The notes under the pieces are model-generated. The model saw only the letters and a program-made list of their open reading frames with translations. It made no database searches and was not told the origin of the DNA. A stretch of 41,373 nucleotides of DNA from Thermoguttaceae bacterium (GTDB lineage Bacteria; Planctomycetota; Planctomycetia; Pirellulales; Thermoguttaceae). Positions 1-8,481 of this stretch are shown here, piece after piece; the first letter of the stretch is position 1; each line of letters starts with the position of its first letter. The stretch covers positions 1 to 41,373 of the forward strand of contig JAFSDX010000173.1 in the NCBI GenBank assembly GCA_017436025.1, read 5' to 3'. Both the position numbers and the translations under genes were made by a program.

Positions 1-2964
1 GGTCGCATCGTCGCGCCGACGGCGAACATCGAACGTCCGCAAGCGGTCGCGCTCGAAGAGGTTTCCCCCGGCGACGCGACCGTTTACCAAGGCGATTTCC
101 TCGACGTCGCCGCCAAAATCGACGGCGCCGGTTCCCTTCCGGTCGAAATTTTTTACTCGACGGAAGACGGTCGGCTCGTCGACCTGCGCGTCCCGATGAA
201 GCCGGTCGGCGCGTCGCGTTTCGAAGCTCGTTTCCCGAACGGCGACGACGGCTTTTCGGAGCCGCTGACGTACCGCGTCGTCGTCGGAAAAGGCGGACGT
301 TTTGAGAGCGTTTCGCCGACTTACCGCGTCGACGTGAAGCCGCGTCCGACCTTCCAAGTCGAAAAAACGACGTTAAAATTTCCCGATTATACCGGTTTAA
401 CGCCGCAAACGTTCGCCAACCAAGGGGACGTTCGCGCCGTCGAAGGAACGGCGGTCGAGCTGGTCGCCCGGTCGAACTCGCCGCTCGAAAGCGCGCTTTT
501 CCTCCCGAACGGCGACGAGTCGAAGGGCGCGAAAATGACGATTTCGCCCGACAATCCGCGCCTCGCGACGTTCGAATTCCGGCTCGATTGGAAGCGAACG
601 TCGTCCGTTTTGCGAAACGCCGACGCGGAGGCGAAGGTTCCGGCGTTGACGTCTTATCGTCTCCTTTCGATCGACGTCGACGGCCAACGGAACAGCGACG
701 CTCGCGATTATTCGGTCGAAACGCTCGCCGACGTTCCGCCGACGATTCGTTGGGAGTCGGCCCCGGAAAGCGGCGCGACCGTCCCGCTGAACGACGCGCT
801 CCGTTTCCAAGTTTGGACGGAAGACCCCGATTTCGGGCTCCGCGCCGTTCGACTTCGGACGGCGATTCGCGACCTCGACGAAGGCGCGTCGGCGGCCCGA
901 GCGACCCCGGAACCGATCGAGACGCCGCTCCGCTCCCGTTCGGCTCGCGCCGACGTCGATTACTCGACCGGCCCGACGCCGTTCGTCGGCCCAAACGTTC
1001 TCTCCGGCGCGTTCGTTCCGGCGGAACTCGGTTTCCAAGTCGGCGACGAGATCGAATATTGGGTCGAAGCGCTCGACTCGAAGGAACCGGAGGCGAACGT
1101 CGCGGCGACGGAGAAGCTCTTGATCGTCGTCGGCGAGCCGGTCGCGAACCCGTCGTCCCCCGACGCGGAACCGGAAGCGGGAGAAAATAGCGAAAACGGG
1201 CAAGAAAACGGCGGCGAATCCGGGCAAAATAGCGAATCGGGGCAAACCGACAAAGAAAGCGGCGAGTCCGAAAACGGAGAAAACGGGCAAAACGCGCAGA
1301 ATCAACAAGGCGGAGAAAACCAAGAGTCCGGGCAAAATGCGCAAAACCAACAAGGCGGAGAAAGTCAAGAGTCCGGGCAAGACGCGCAAAATCAACAAGG
1401 CGGAGAAAGCGGAGAGTCCAAGCAAGGCGGCGGTTCCGGGCAAGAAGGAGAAAACGGACAAAGCGACGCGAACGCGCAAGGCGGCGCCGACTCGAACGCT
1501 TCCGAGCCAAGCGGGCAATCCGAGCAAACTTCGCAAAACGGCGAAAACGAGCAAAGTCGCGAAGCTGGGCAAAATGGAGAAAACGCGCAAAACAGCGACG
1601 CGAACTCCCCCGCTCCCGGCGCTCCCGAGTCGGTCGATCCGGCGGCGAACCCCGGCGACGCGTTCGAAAAGGCGCTCGACTTCATCCGCTCCGAACGAGA
1701 AAACGCCGAATCCGGCGCGCAAGGAACCGAATCGAACGCCGATCCGTCGGAAAACGGGCGCTCCGAGCAAAACGCGCAAAACGCCGAAACGGCGAACAAC
1801 GCGCAAGACGGAGAAAGCGGAGAAGACGACGAAACCGGGCAAAACGGCGAAACTTCGCAAGTTGGAGAAAAAAACGCGGACGGCGAAAAGTCGAACGAGC
1901 GCCGTCCCCTCCCGAACCGAACGAGCGACGAGCGTCCGAGCGACGACGCGGAGCGGTTCGACGCGGAAAATCCCGAGAAAATCGACCCGAACTCGCGCCG
2001 CGAAAACGGCGAAGTCGACCCGAACTCGAACAACTTTTTAGCGCAAAACGCCCCCGCCGACGCGCCGGAAAACCCGAACGGCGCCCCTCAAGACGCGAAC
2101 GTTCTCGCCGACCCGCTCGAGAATTTCGCCGGAAACGGAGCCGACGTCGCCCCGAACGCGCAAGAGTTAAAGGGCGCTAACAACGCCGAAACCGGCTCGA
2201 ACGGCGCGTCCGAACCGGATCGCGATCCGACGACGGAAGAAAACGGCGAAAATGGAGAAATCGGGCAAAACGGGCAAGCGCAAAATCCCGACGCTCTCCC
2301 AACCGACGCGCTCGACGGCGCCGGAAACGGGAGCGATTCGGCGTCCGACGCGACCGGTTCGAACGAAAATAACGAAAACGCCGAAAACAACGGCGGCGGT
2401 TCCGCGTCCGACCGTCCCCAAACGTCGACCGGGCCGAAACAGGAAAAACAAGAAGGAACGATCGGCGCGGGGGGCGATTCGCCGTCGGGCAAACGCGGCG
2501 GAGGCGGCGGTTCCGGACTCGGCGAACTCGGCCCGGACGAAGCGTCCTTAACCGGAGCGGACGCGCCGCGCCTCCAATACGCGGAGGCGGCGACGAACCT
2601 CGTTCTCGACTACCTCGACGACGTCCTCAAGGAGAAGGCCGACCGGCGGATTCTCGACGAACTCGGCTGGACGGACGAACAGCTCCGCGCCTTCCTCGAA
2701 CGTTGGAAGGCGATGAAAGCGGCGGCGGAAGCGGGAGACGAGAACGCGAAAACCGAGTATTTGCAAGCGCTTGAAAACCTCGGACTCGACGCGCCGGACG
2801 CTTCGGAACCGGTCGACGCGACCCGGGGCCGCGCTCCGGACGACGACCGCCGACGCCGCCGAAACGACGCCGTTCGCGAAGACCGTCGAACGAAAACGCC
2901 GAACGCGCTCGACGAACGCGTCCGCGCCTTCAATCGCGGCGTCTCGACTCGCGCCGATCGTTAA
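1..2964 (+). CDS. Large planctomycete-type protein with Gln/Asn-rich linker, 5' end outside window
   Basis: The reading frame is open from base 1, so this is the last 987 residues of a longer protein; the first ATG at 196 is internal. Residues 1-330 look like repeated beta-sandwich (Ig-like) segments. Residues about 377-850 are a Gln/Asn/Gly/Ser/Glu-rich linker that includes a 15-residue unit repeated three times. Residues 857-931 form a charged helical domain (NLVLDYLDDV, DELGWTDEQLRAFLERW), followed by a basic tail. From memory, this C-terminal block resembles that of large planctomycete proteins (DUF4175-like) encoded beside MoxR/DUF58/VWA genes. That assignment is an inference, because the neighbours lie upstream of the window. 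Function is unknown; a cell-envelope location is likely. A 10-bp inverted repeat follows the stop. Confidence 0.75.
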   Translation, partial: GRIVAPTANIERPQAVALEEVSPGDATVYQGDFLDVAAKIDGAGSLPVEIFYSTEDGRLVDLRVPMKPVGASRFEARFPNGDDGFSEPLTYRVVVGKGGRFESVSPTYRVDVKPRPTFQVEKTTLKFPDYTGLTPQTFANQGDVRAVEGTAVELVARSNSPLESALFLPNGDESKGAKMTISPDNPRLATFEFRLDWKRTSSVLRNADAEAKVPALTSYRLLSIDVDGQRNSDARDYSVETLADVPPTIRWESAPESGATVPLNDALRFQVWTEDPDFGLRAVRLRTAIRDLDEGASAARATPEPIETPLRSRSARADVDYSTGPTPFVGPNVLSGAFVPAELGFQVGDEIEYWVEALDSKEPEANVAATEKLLIVVGEPVANPSSPDAEPEAGENSENGQENGGESGQNSESGQTDKESGESENGENGQNAQNQQGGENQESGQNAQNQQGGESQESGQDAQNQQGGESGESKQGGGSGQEGENGQSDANAQGGADSNASEPSGQSEQTSQNGENEQSREAGQNGENAQNSDANSPAPGAPESVDPAANPGDAFEKALDFIRSERENAESGAQGTESNADPSENGRSEQNAQNAETANNAQDGESGEDDETGQNGETSQVGEKNADGEKSNERRPLPNRTSDERPSDDAERFDAENPEKIDPNSRRENGEVDPNSNNFLAQNAPADAPENPNGAPQDANVLADPLENFAGNGADVAPNAQELKGANNAETGSNGASEPDRDPTTEENGENGEIGQNGQAQNPDALPTDALDGAGNGSDSASDATGSNENNENAENNGGGSASDRPQTSTGPKQEKQEGTIGAGGDSPSGKRGGGGGSGLGELGPDEASLTGADAPRLQYAEAATNLVLDYLDDVLKEKADRRILDELGWTDEQLRAFLERWKAMKAAAEAGDENAKTEYLQALENLGLDAPDASEPVDATRGRAPDDDRRRRRNDAVREDRRTKTPNALDERVRAFNRGVSTRADR
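1285..1419 (+). repeat. 45-bp in-frame tandem repeat, 3 copies
   Basis: Three consecutive 45-bp units start at 1285, 1330 and 1375. Each encodes a 15-residue Gly/Gln/Asn/Glu unit around AQNQQGGE. They lie inside the low-complexity linker of the first gene and differ only at a few bases. Confidence 0.9.
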
Positions 2965-3352
2965 CGTCGTTTTGTTCCCGCTCGACGGAACGCGTCGGCC
3001 TTTCCGTTCTCCCTTCGAACCAAGGCCGACGCCGGAACGTCAAAATAGCGAAACCCCAACGGTTTTAACGACCAAACAGCCAAATATTTTCCAAAATCCC
3101 TCAAATCGCGCCCCGGCGTTTGTCGACGCGCGATTTATTATAGAATAAAATAGAGTTTTATTTCGACGAATTTCGCGCCCGGAATTTCCGCCTTCGAAGA
3201 CGGTCTTCGTCGCCTTGCAAGGAGATGGTCGACCGTTTTCGGGAAGCGTCGATTTTCGTTCGCCTTATCGTTCGCGCGCCGTCGGCGCCGACATATCAAA
3301 CAATAATAGCAATCGTCCAACCGATTTTAACAAAAGAACAGGAATCAACAGT
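2965..3352. other. Intergenic region upstream of btaA
   Basis: These 388 bases contain the hairpin described above, two AAAATAG motifs (3042, 3147) and an AT-rich stretch around 3133-3162 that could hold the btaA promoter. The best fit there is TTGTCG, 15 bases, TAGAAT, which is weak. No convincing gene is seen. An ATG at 3225 sits directly on an AAGGAG with no spacing and is rejected as a start. Confidence 0.5.
2993..3031 (+). terminator. Hairpin after the first gene
   Basis: A perfect 10-bp inverted repeat (CGTCGGCCTT at 2993-3002, its complement at 3022-3031) has a 19-base loop and lies 28 bases after the stop. There is no T-run, so intrinsic termination is uncertain. Confidence 0.4.
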
Positions 3353-4549
3353 ATGGGAGCGTTCGCTGAATGGATTAGCGGGAAGGTCTTCGCCGCCGTA
3401 CACGGCAACAATCTCGTTTACAACACCTGCTGGGAAGACCCGCGCCTCGACAAAGTCGCGCTCGAACTGACGCCGGAAGACAATCTTCTCGTCATCACGT
3501 CGGCCGGTTGCAACGCGCTCTCGTATGCGATCGAGGGGCTGAACCGCGTTTACGCCGTCGATATGAACTATCGTCAAAACGCGGTCTTGGAGCTGAAAAT
3601 CGCCGGGATTAAAGAGCTGGATTACGAAACGTTTTTCCAACTCTTCGGCGAAGGCCGCCTTCCGGGCGTTCGTCAAATTTATCGCGACAAACTCCGCGCG
3701 CACCTGTCGGAATCGTCGCAAAAATATTGGGACGAAAATATTAAAAAGTTCTTCGACGGTAAGGCGAAGTCCTATTATTTCTGCGGCACGTCCGGTTATT
3801 TGGCGAAGTGGATCAACCGCCTCGTCAATCTCCGCGGGATGCGTCCGAAAGTCGACGCGCTCATCAACGCGCCGACGCTCGAAGAACAACAAAAAATTTG
3901 GGCCGAAGTCCGCGACAAGTTCTGGTCGCCGCTGATGCGTTTCATCGTCAACCGCGACTCGACGATGTCGATGGTCGGCGTCCCGAAAGACCAACGCAAG
4001 CAAATCGAAAAGACTTACGGCCAACTCGTCCCGTTCGTCCAAGAGTGTCTCGACGCTATATTTAGAGACCTTCCGATCCAAGACAACTACTTCTGGCGTT
4101 TGTACGCGACCGGTCGTTACACGAAGACCTGTTGCCCGGAATACCTTGAAAAGAGCGGTTTCGAAACGCTGAAAGCCGGCGCGGTCGACAATGTCGTCGT
4201 CCGCACGAACACGGTCGAAGGTTTCTTACGCGAAAATCCGGACGTGAAAATCAGCCGTTTCGTCCTCCTCGACCATATGGACTGGCTCTCCGACAAGCTG
4301 TTCGACGCGCTGACCGCCGAATGGGACGCGATTCTGAAGTCGGCGACGCCGGGCGCTCGCGTTCTTTGGCGCAGCGGCGGGCTCGACACGTCCCCCTACC
4401 TGCACCGCGTTCCGGTCGAAGTCAACGGCGAAAAGAAACAGCTCGGCGACATTCTGAAGTACAACAAAGAACTCGCCGCCGAACTGCACCCGAAATGCCG
4501 CGTGCATACTTACGGCAGCTTCTACATCGCCGACCTGTTGAACGGTTGA
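3353..4549 (+). CDS. btaA: BtaA/DUF3419 family protein (AdoMet:diacylglycerol 3-amino-3-carboxypropyltransferase)
   Basis: This 398-residue protein matches the DUF3419/BtaA family, which transfers the 3-amino-3-carboxypropyl group of AdoMet to diacylglycerol in the first step of betaine-lipid synthesis. Visible family features are the N-terminal YNTCWEDPRLD segment (about 24-34), the AdoMet-binding loop VITSAGCNALSY (about 47-58) and the following acidic strand AVDMNYRQNAVLELK (about 68-82). The frame is open further upstream, but the ATG at 3353 is preceded by AGGA with 9-base spacing and starts the conserved region, so it is chosen. No BtaB-type N-methyltransferase is fused to it or found in the window. 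A strong terminator follows. The exact lipid product is inferred. Confidence 0.8.
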   Translation: MGAFAEWISGKVFAAVHGNNLVYNTCWEDPRLDKVALELTPEDNLLVITSAGCNALSYAIEGLNRVYAVDMNYRQNAVLELKIAGIKELDYETFFQLFGEGRLPGVRQIYRDKLRAHLSESSQKYWDENIKKFFDGKAKSYYFCGTSGYLAKWINRLVNLRGMRPKVDALINAPTLEEQQKIWAEVRDKFWSPLMRFIVNRDSTMSMVGVPKDQRKQIEKTYGQLVPFVQECLDAIFRDLPIQDNYFWRLYATGRYTKTCCPEYLEKSGFETLKAGAVDNVVVRTNTVEGFLRENPDVKISRFVLLDHMDWLSDKLFDALTAEWDAILKSATPGARVLWRSGGLDTSPYLHRVPVEVNGEKKQLGDILKYNKELAAELHPKCRVHTYGSFYIADLLNG

Positions 4550-4565
4550 TTCCGTTGCGCGGTTG

Positions 4566-4618
4566 AAAAATCGACGCGGCGCGCTTTTTTTGTTCGTCGC
4601 GTCGATTTTTGTTTTTTT
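4566..4618 (+). terminator. Intrinsic terminator of btaA
   Basis: A 13-bp inverted repeat (4566-4578 with 4598-4610) has a loop containing a T-run and is followed by eight T residues after one G. It lies 16 bases after the btaA stop. The A-rich 5' arm means it could also act on the other strand. Confidence 0.8.
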
Positions 4619-4797
4619 TGCTTGCCGTCGTCCAAACGCGTTTTTTTGACGAGCAAACGCGAAGAGCGGCGCCGACGCCCGAGTAAACGGCGTTCGTTTT
4701 CTATTTTACGTCGCGCTATTCTTCGTCTTTCGTCTCGTCGCGACGCCCGCTTTTTTCCTATTTTGCCGTTTCCTCCCATTTTTCCGTTAGGCAGCTT

Positions 4798-7700
4798 ATG
4801 TTTTCGCTCCTTCCCAGTTACAGTTTTGAGGATTTTTCGCTTTATCGCAAATCTTCGGAAGTCGACGCGATCTTTTCCGCTTGGTCGGCGCTTTACCATC
4901 CCGCCTTGGTCGCCCATTTTGACGCCGCGCCGCGTTGGGAGCCCGCCGGAAGTCCGACGTTCGGTTTGACGCCGCGTCTCGTCGTCGTTCCGCCCTGCGC
5001 CGAGAGTATGTTATCGAAAAGCTGGGTAAAATCGGCGGAAGAGGGGGGCGCGATTTTCATCCGCGACGTCGAAGATCGCGACGAAATCTTGCGCGTCGCG
5101 TTCGAAAAACTCGGAATCGACGCGCCGATCGGCGACGAAGAGTCGGAAACGTTCCTTTCGCTCGGCTTATGTTGCTTCCTCGAAGAGTTGCTGACGCGCA
5201 AATTGCGTTATATGAGCAATTTGGACTCGCAAAATTTCGACTCGCGGGTCGTCGACGCGGCGAAAGCGCATATGTCCGGCGACGTCGAGGAGCGCGAAAC
5301 GAACCTGCAAAAGGCGTTCGACCTTCTGACGCAAGCGAAGGAGTATTTCTTCCCGACCGCGACGAAACTTCTTGAGCTAACTTGGGTCGAAGAGGAAGAT
5401 TTTGCGACCGCTCTTCCCGACGCGCTCCGCCTCCAACGCCGCCGCGACGAGAAATCGAACGTCGTCTTGCCGGTTCCGCTCCTAAAAATTTGCCGCGAGC
5501 GTTACCCGGAAACGTTCGCGCTGTTAAAAGAGGAAGTCGAGGCAAAACGGACAATCTTGATCGGCGGCGACGAATGGGAGGGCCCGCTTTACCTCCAATC
5601 GCCGTTGGAAATCGTCCGAACGCTCTTGGCCGGGCGCGCCGCTTACCTCGACGCGTTCGGAACGGCGCCGAAAATTTTCGCTCGACGCGAAGCCGGTTAC
5701 GCGCAAATTTTACCCCAACTCCTCAAATTAACGGGATACGAGGCCGCGTTCGCTCGAACCGGCGACGGTTGGACGCTCCTTGAAAAGCCGACCGACCGTT
5801 CGCGGTTCCTTTGGCAAGGTCGAGACGGCTCGACGGTCGCCGCGTTCTGCAAAAAACCGCTCGACGCGGCGGAAAGCGAGGAGATTCTGCAACTTCCCGA
5901 GCGGATCGGCAACTCCTATTACTCCGACGACGCGACCTCGATCGTTTTCGAGCGTCGCCCGGGCAAGGGTTCGCGTTGGTTGAGCGATTTCTTCCGAATG
6001 GACCGTTATTCGCCGGTTTTGGGCAAGTTTTACGACTTTAACGAATATTTCGAGGTAACGCGCGGCGCCGGCGACAAGGAAAAGTTCGTCAAAGACCAAT
6101 TCAAGACGAACTTCTTGACCCGTTCGGCGCGCCGCGAACGCCCCGATCTCGTTTCGAACTGGCCCCGCCGCCGACGTTTGGGCGCGATCCTTTCGGCGCT
6201 CGACGGGCTCGAGGCGACCGTCCGCGAAGCGACGCTCAAAGCGAAACGGGACGACGCGACGTTAAAATCGCTTTTTTCCGCCTATCTTGACGCGTCGACC
6301 CACCTTTCGGCCCGCGTCGCGGCGACGCTCGACGAACTCGACGCTCGTTTCCTCGTTCCGGACGTTGAAACGCCCGCCCAAACCGCCGAAACTTCCTTAA
6401 CCGCCGAAACTTCCTTAACCGCCGAAACTTCCTTAACCGCCGAAACCGCCGAAACCGCCTTAAACGCCGAAACCGCCGATCTTGACGCGACGTTCGCCGA
6501 ATTGGAAGCGGAAAAAGACGCGACGCTCGACGCGGCGGCCCGTTATCTTGCGGCGGCGACAAAATCGTCAAAAACGGCAAACGCCGAAGGTTTCCTCTTC
6601 GTTAATCCGGCGGCGACCGCGCAAGAAGTCGTTTGGGAAACGCGCCGAAACGCCGACGTCGAGCCCCTCGAAACCGCCCAATTCCCCCAAACCGTCCAAA
6701 ACTCCGGCGCTTCAACCGAAAATTGGGACGACGACGCGGCGCGGCGCGCCGAAGCGGCGGAACTCGGCTTCCAACTGCGAACCTTTACCGGCGTCGACGG
6801 CCTCCGGCAACACGTCGCGACCCTGCCGCCGACCGGCTCGTATTGGATTCCGAAAACGCCCGGCGTCGAATATCGCTTTCTTAATCGTCCCGCGTTTGAA
6901 ACCGGCGCGCTCGACCCGGTCGATTTTCCGGCGCCCCAAACCGACGAAACCGACGAGACCGGAAAAACACCGGTAAAATCGGCGTCGTCCGCAAAATCGG
7001 CTCCCGACGCCGCGACGCCTAAACGCAAAAATTCCCTTTTCCGCCAATTCGCCGCCAAACTTCGCGGCGGCGCGCCCGACTCGGCCCCTTCCAACGCCGA
7101 CGACGGCGCCGAAAAGGACGCGAACGCCGAGTCGACGCCTCGTTCCGCGCTCGTCGAATACGTCGAGCAACGTTATTCGGCGAAAGAAATCGAACGTTAT
7201 TACATTCTCCGCAACGAATATTTTGAAGTCAAAGTCGACCCGACGACCGGCGCCGTCCGCCGCTTGACGACGTTCAACGTCGACGCGCCCTCGGTTTCAA
7301 ACGGTTTGCTCCGCCATCCGAGTCGCGGGAACCGCTTCGCTTGGGACGTCGCGCTGAAACTTCCGGCGTCTCTTCGCCGCGACGATTGCCGTTCGCCGGA
7401 AGATTCCTGTTACGGATACACCGTTTCCGCCGCCGACAAGATTTCCGTACTCGCGTCGGGCCCCGCGCTCGGGCGTTTGCGAATCGACGGACGACTCGTC
7501 GCGCCGAACGGCGACAAAGCGGCGACCTTTACGCAAATTTTAACGATTCGGCGCGAAAGTTGGATTATCGAAGTCGACGCGGAAATAACGCCGTCAATTT
7601 CGGCAAACGGGGCGCCTTGGGAAAGTTATTACGGCGTTCGGTTCGCTTGGAAAGACGGGCTCGCCGACCTTTACGGCGGCGTCGGCGCGACCCTCATTTG

Positions 7701-8268
7701 GACGGGGCGCGACTACCTGCAAGCGCCGGAATGCGTCGATATTCGGAGCGAGGAAAATATCGGAATAACGGTATTGTCCGCCGGGCTTCCCTATTTTAAA
7801 CGCGCCGGGGACACGCGACTCGACGCCGTTTTGATTCCGGCGGGGGAAACGCGGCGCCGTTTCCGTTTCGGCGTCGGCGTCGACCTCGAACGTCCGCATC
7901 GAACCGCGCTCGAATTCGCCGACGTCCCGCCCTTTACGCTCGTCGACGTTCCGTCCCCGAAACGAATCGCGGCGACGCCTTTCGCGTCGAGCGCCGGAAA
8001 CGTCCAAATTTTGGAACGGCGGTCGATTTTGGACGCGACGGGCGACTTTGTCGGAACGCGTTTGACGGCGCTCGAAACGGTCGGCTCGAAAACGACGACG
8101 ACGCTGAAAGCGTCTCTTCCGATCGAACGCGTCGAGTTTGTCGATTTTAACGGCGAACAGACCGACAAATCGCTCGAATCGCCGACCGGTTCCGCGTTCG
8201 ACGTCGAGTTCCGCCCCCGTCAACTCCGGGTAATGAACGTTTATTACCGTCGCGGCTCGCTCCGTTAG
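4798..8268 (+). CDS. Glycoside hydrolase family 38-like protein, probably non-canonical active site
   Basis: This 1156-residue protein resembles planctomycete proteins annotated as GH38 (alpha-mannosidase-like). The central block ARREAGYAQILPQLLKLTGY is followed by RFLWQGRDGSTVAAFCKKPL (about 288-360). The C-terminal beta-sandwich begins near residue 797 with YYILRNEYFEVKVDPTTGAV and continues to the end, as in the GH38 C-terminal domain. I do not see the His-x-Asp motif near the N-terminus, nor an Asp nucleophile where RREAGYAQ aligns with the usual DPFG-type segment. The catalytic state is therefore doubtful. A Thr/Ala/Glu-rich linker with 18-bp repeats lies at residues 529-560. No signal peptide is seen. 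The ATG at 4798 has an upstream AGG with 8-base spacing. Confidence 0.65.
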   Translation: MFSLLPSYSFEDFSLYRKSSEVDAIFSAWSALYHPALVAHFDAAPRWEPAGSPTFGLTPRLVVVPPCAESMLSKSWVKSAEEGGAIFIRDVEDRDEILRVAFEKLGIDAPIGDEESETFLSLGLCCFLEELLTRKLRYMSNLDSQNFDSRVVDAAKAHMSGDVEERETNLQKAFDLLTQAKEYFFPTATKLLELTWVEEEDFATALPDALRLQRRRDEKSNVVLPVPLLKICRERYPETFALLKEEVEAKRTILIGGDEWEGPLYLQSPLEIVRTLLAGRAAYLDAFGTAPKIFARREAGYAQILPQLLKLTGYEAAFARTGDGWTLLEKPTDRSRFLWQGRDGSTVAAFCKKPLDAAESEEILQLPERIGNSYYSDDATSIVFERRPGKGSRWLSDFFRMDRYSPVLGKFYDFNEYFEVTRGAGDKEKFVKDQFKTNFLTRSARRERPDLVSNWPRRRRLGAILSALDGLEATVREATLKAKRDDATLKSLFSAYLDASTHLSARVAATLDELDARFLVPDVETPAQTAETSLTAETSLTAETSLTAETAETALNAETADLDATFAELEAEKDATLDAAARYLAAATKSSKTANAEGFLFVNPAATAQEVVWETRRNADVEPLETAQFPQTVQNSGASTENWDDDAARRAEAAELGFQLRTFTGVDGLRQHVATLPPTGSYWIPKTPGVEYRFLNRPAFETGALDPVDFPAPQTDETDETGKTPVKSASSAKSAPDAATPKRKNSLFRQFAAKLRGGAPDSAPSNADDGAEKDANAESTPRSALVEYVEQRYSAKEIERYYILRNEYFEVKVDPTTGAVRRLTTFNVDAPSVSNGLLRHPSRGNRFAWDVALKLPASLRRDDCRSPEDSCYGYTVSAADKISVLASGPALGRLRIDGRLVAPNGDKAATFTQILTIRRESWIIEVDAEITPSISANGAPWESYYGVRFAWKDGLADLYGGVGATLIWTGRDYLQAPECVDIRSEENIGITVLSAGLPYFKRAGDTRLDAVLIPAGETRRRFRFGVGVDLERPHRTALEFADVPPFTLVDVPSPKRIAATPFASSAGNVQILERRSILDATGDFVGTRLTALETVGSKTTTTLKASLPIERVEFVDFNGEQTDKSLESPTGSAFDVEFRPRQLRVMNVYYRRGSLR
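6382..6477 (+). repeat. 18-bp in-frame tandem repeat in GH38-like gene
   Basis: Three 18-bp units (6382, 6400, 6418) encode TAETSL and run into further 9-bp units encoding TAE. This is the linker between the helical middle part and the C-terminal half of the protein. Confidence 0.9.
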
Positions 8269-8330
8269 TCGTTGCGAAAATCGCCGCCGCGATTCTTTTC
8301 GTTGGTCGCCAAGAAGAGCGCGTCCGCAAA

Positions 8331-8360
8331 AAAACGCTCCGAGTTTCCCCGGAGCGTTTT
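8331..8360. terminator. Bidirectional terminator between convergent genes
   Basis: A perfect 11-bp inverted repeat (8331-8341 and 8350-8360, arms AAAACGCTCCG and complement) has an 8-base loop. It has A-runs on one side and T-runs on the other, so it can work on both strands. It lies between the stops at 8268 (+) and 8482 (-). Confidence 0.8.
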
Positions 8361-8481
8361 CTATTTTGCCCAATCGACGCGTTTTAACGCCGCTCGCCCG
8401 ACTCGCCGCCGCGCCCGTTTTCAAGTTTTTTTTCTTAACTCAACGCCGCCTTACGACCGCTTCGCCCGTCGGCGTTTCGCC

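Noticed and set aside
397..1860. Long open frame (487 codons) on the minus strand across the first gene
   Set aside because: It mirrors the codon bias of the plus-strand gene, gives a low-complexity Arg/Phe/Leu-rich product with no domain, and the plus frame carries the recognisable C-terminal domain.
3225..3470. Short plus-strand frame starting at AAGGAGATG
   Set aside because: There is no spacing between the Shine-Dalgarno sequence and the ATG, and it overlaps the start of btaA in another frame with no recognisable product.
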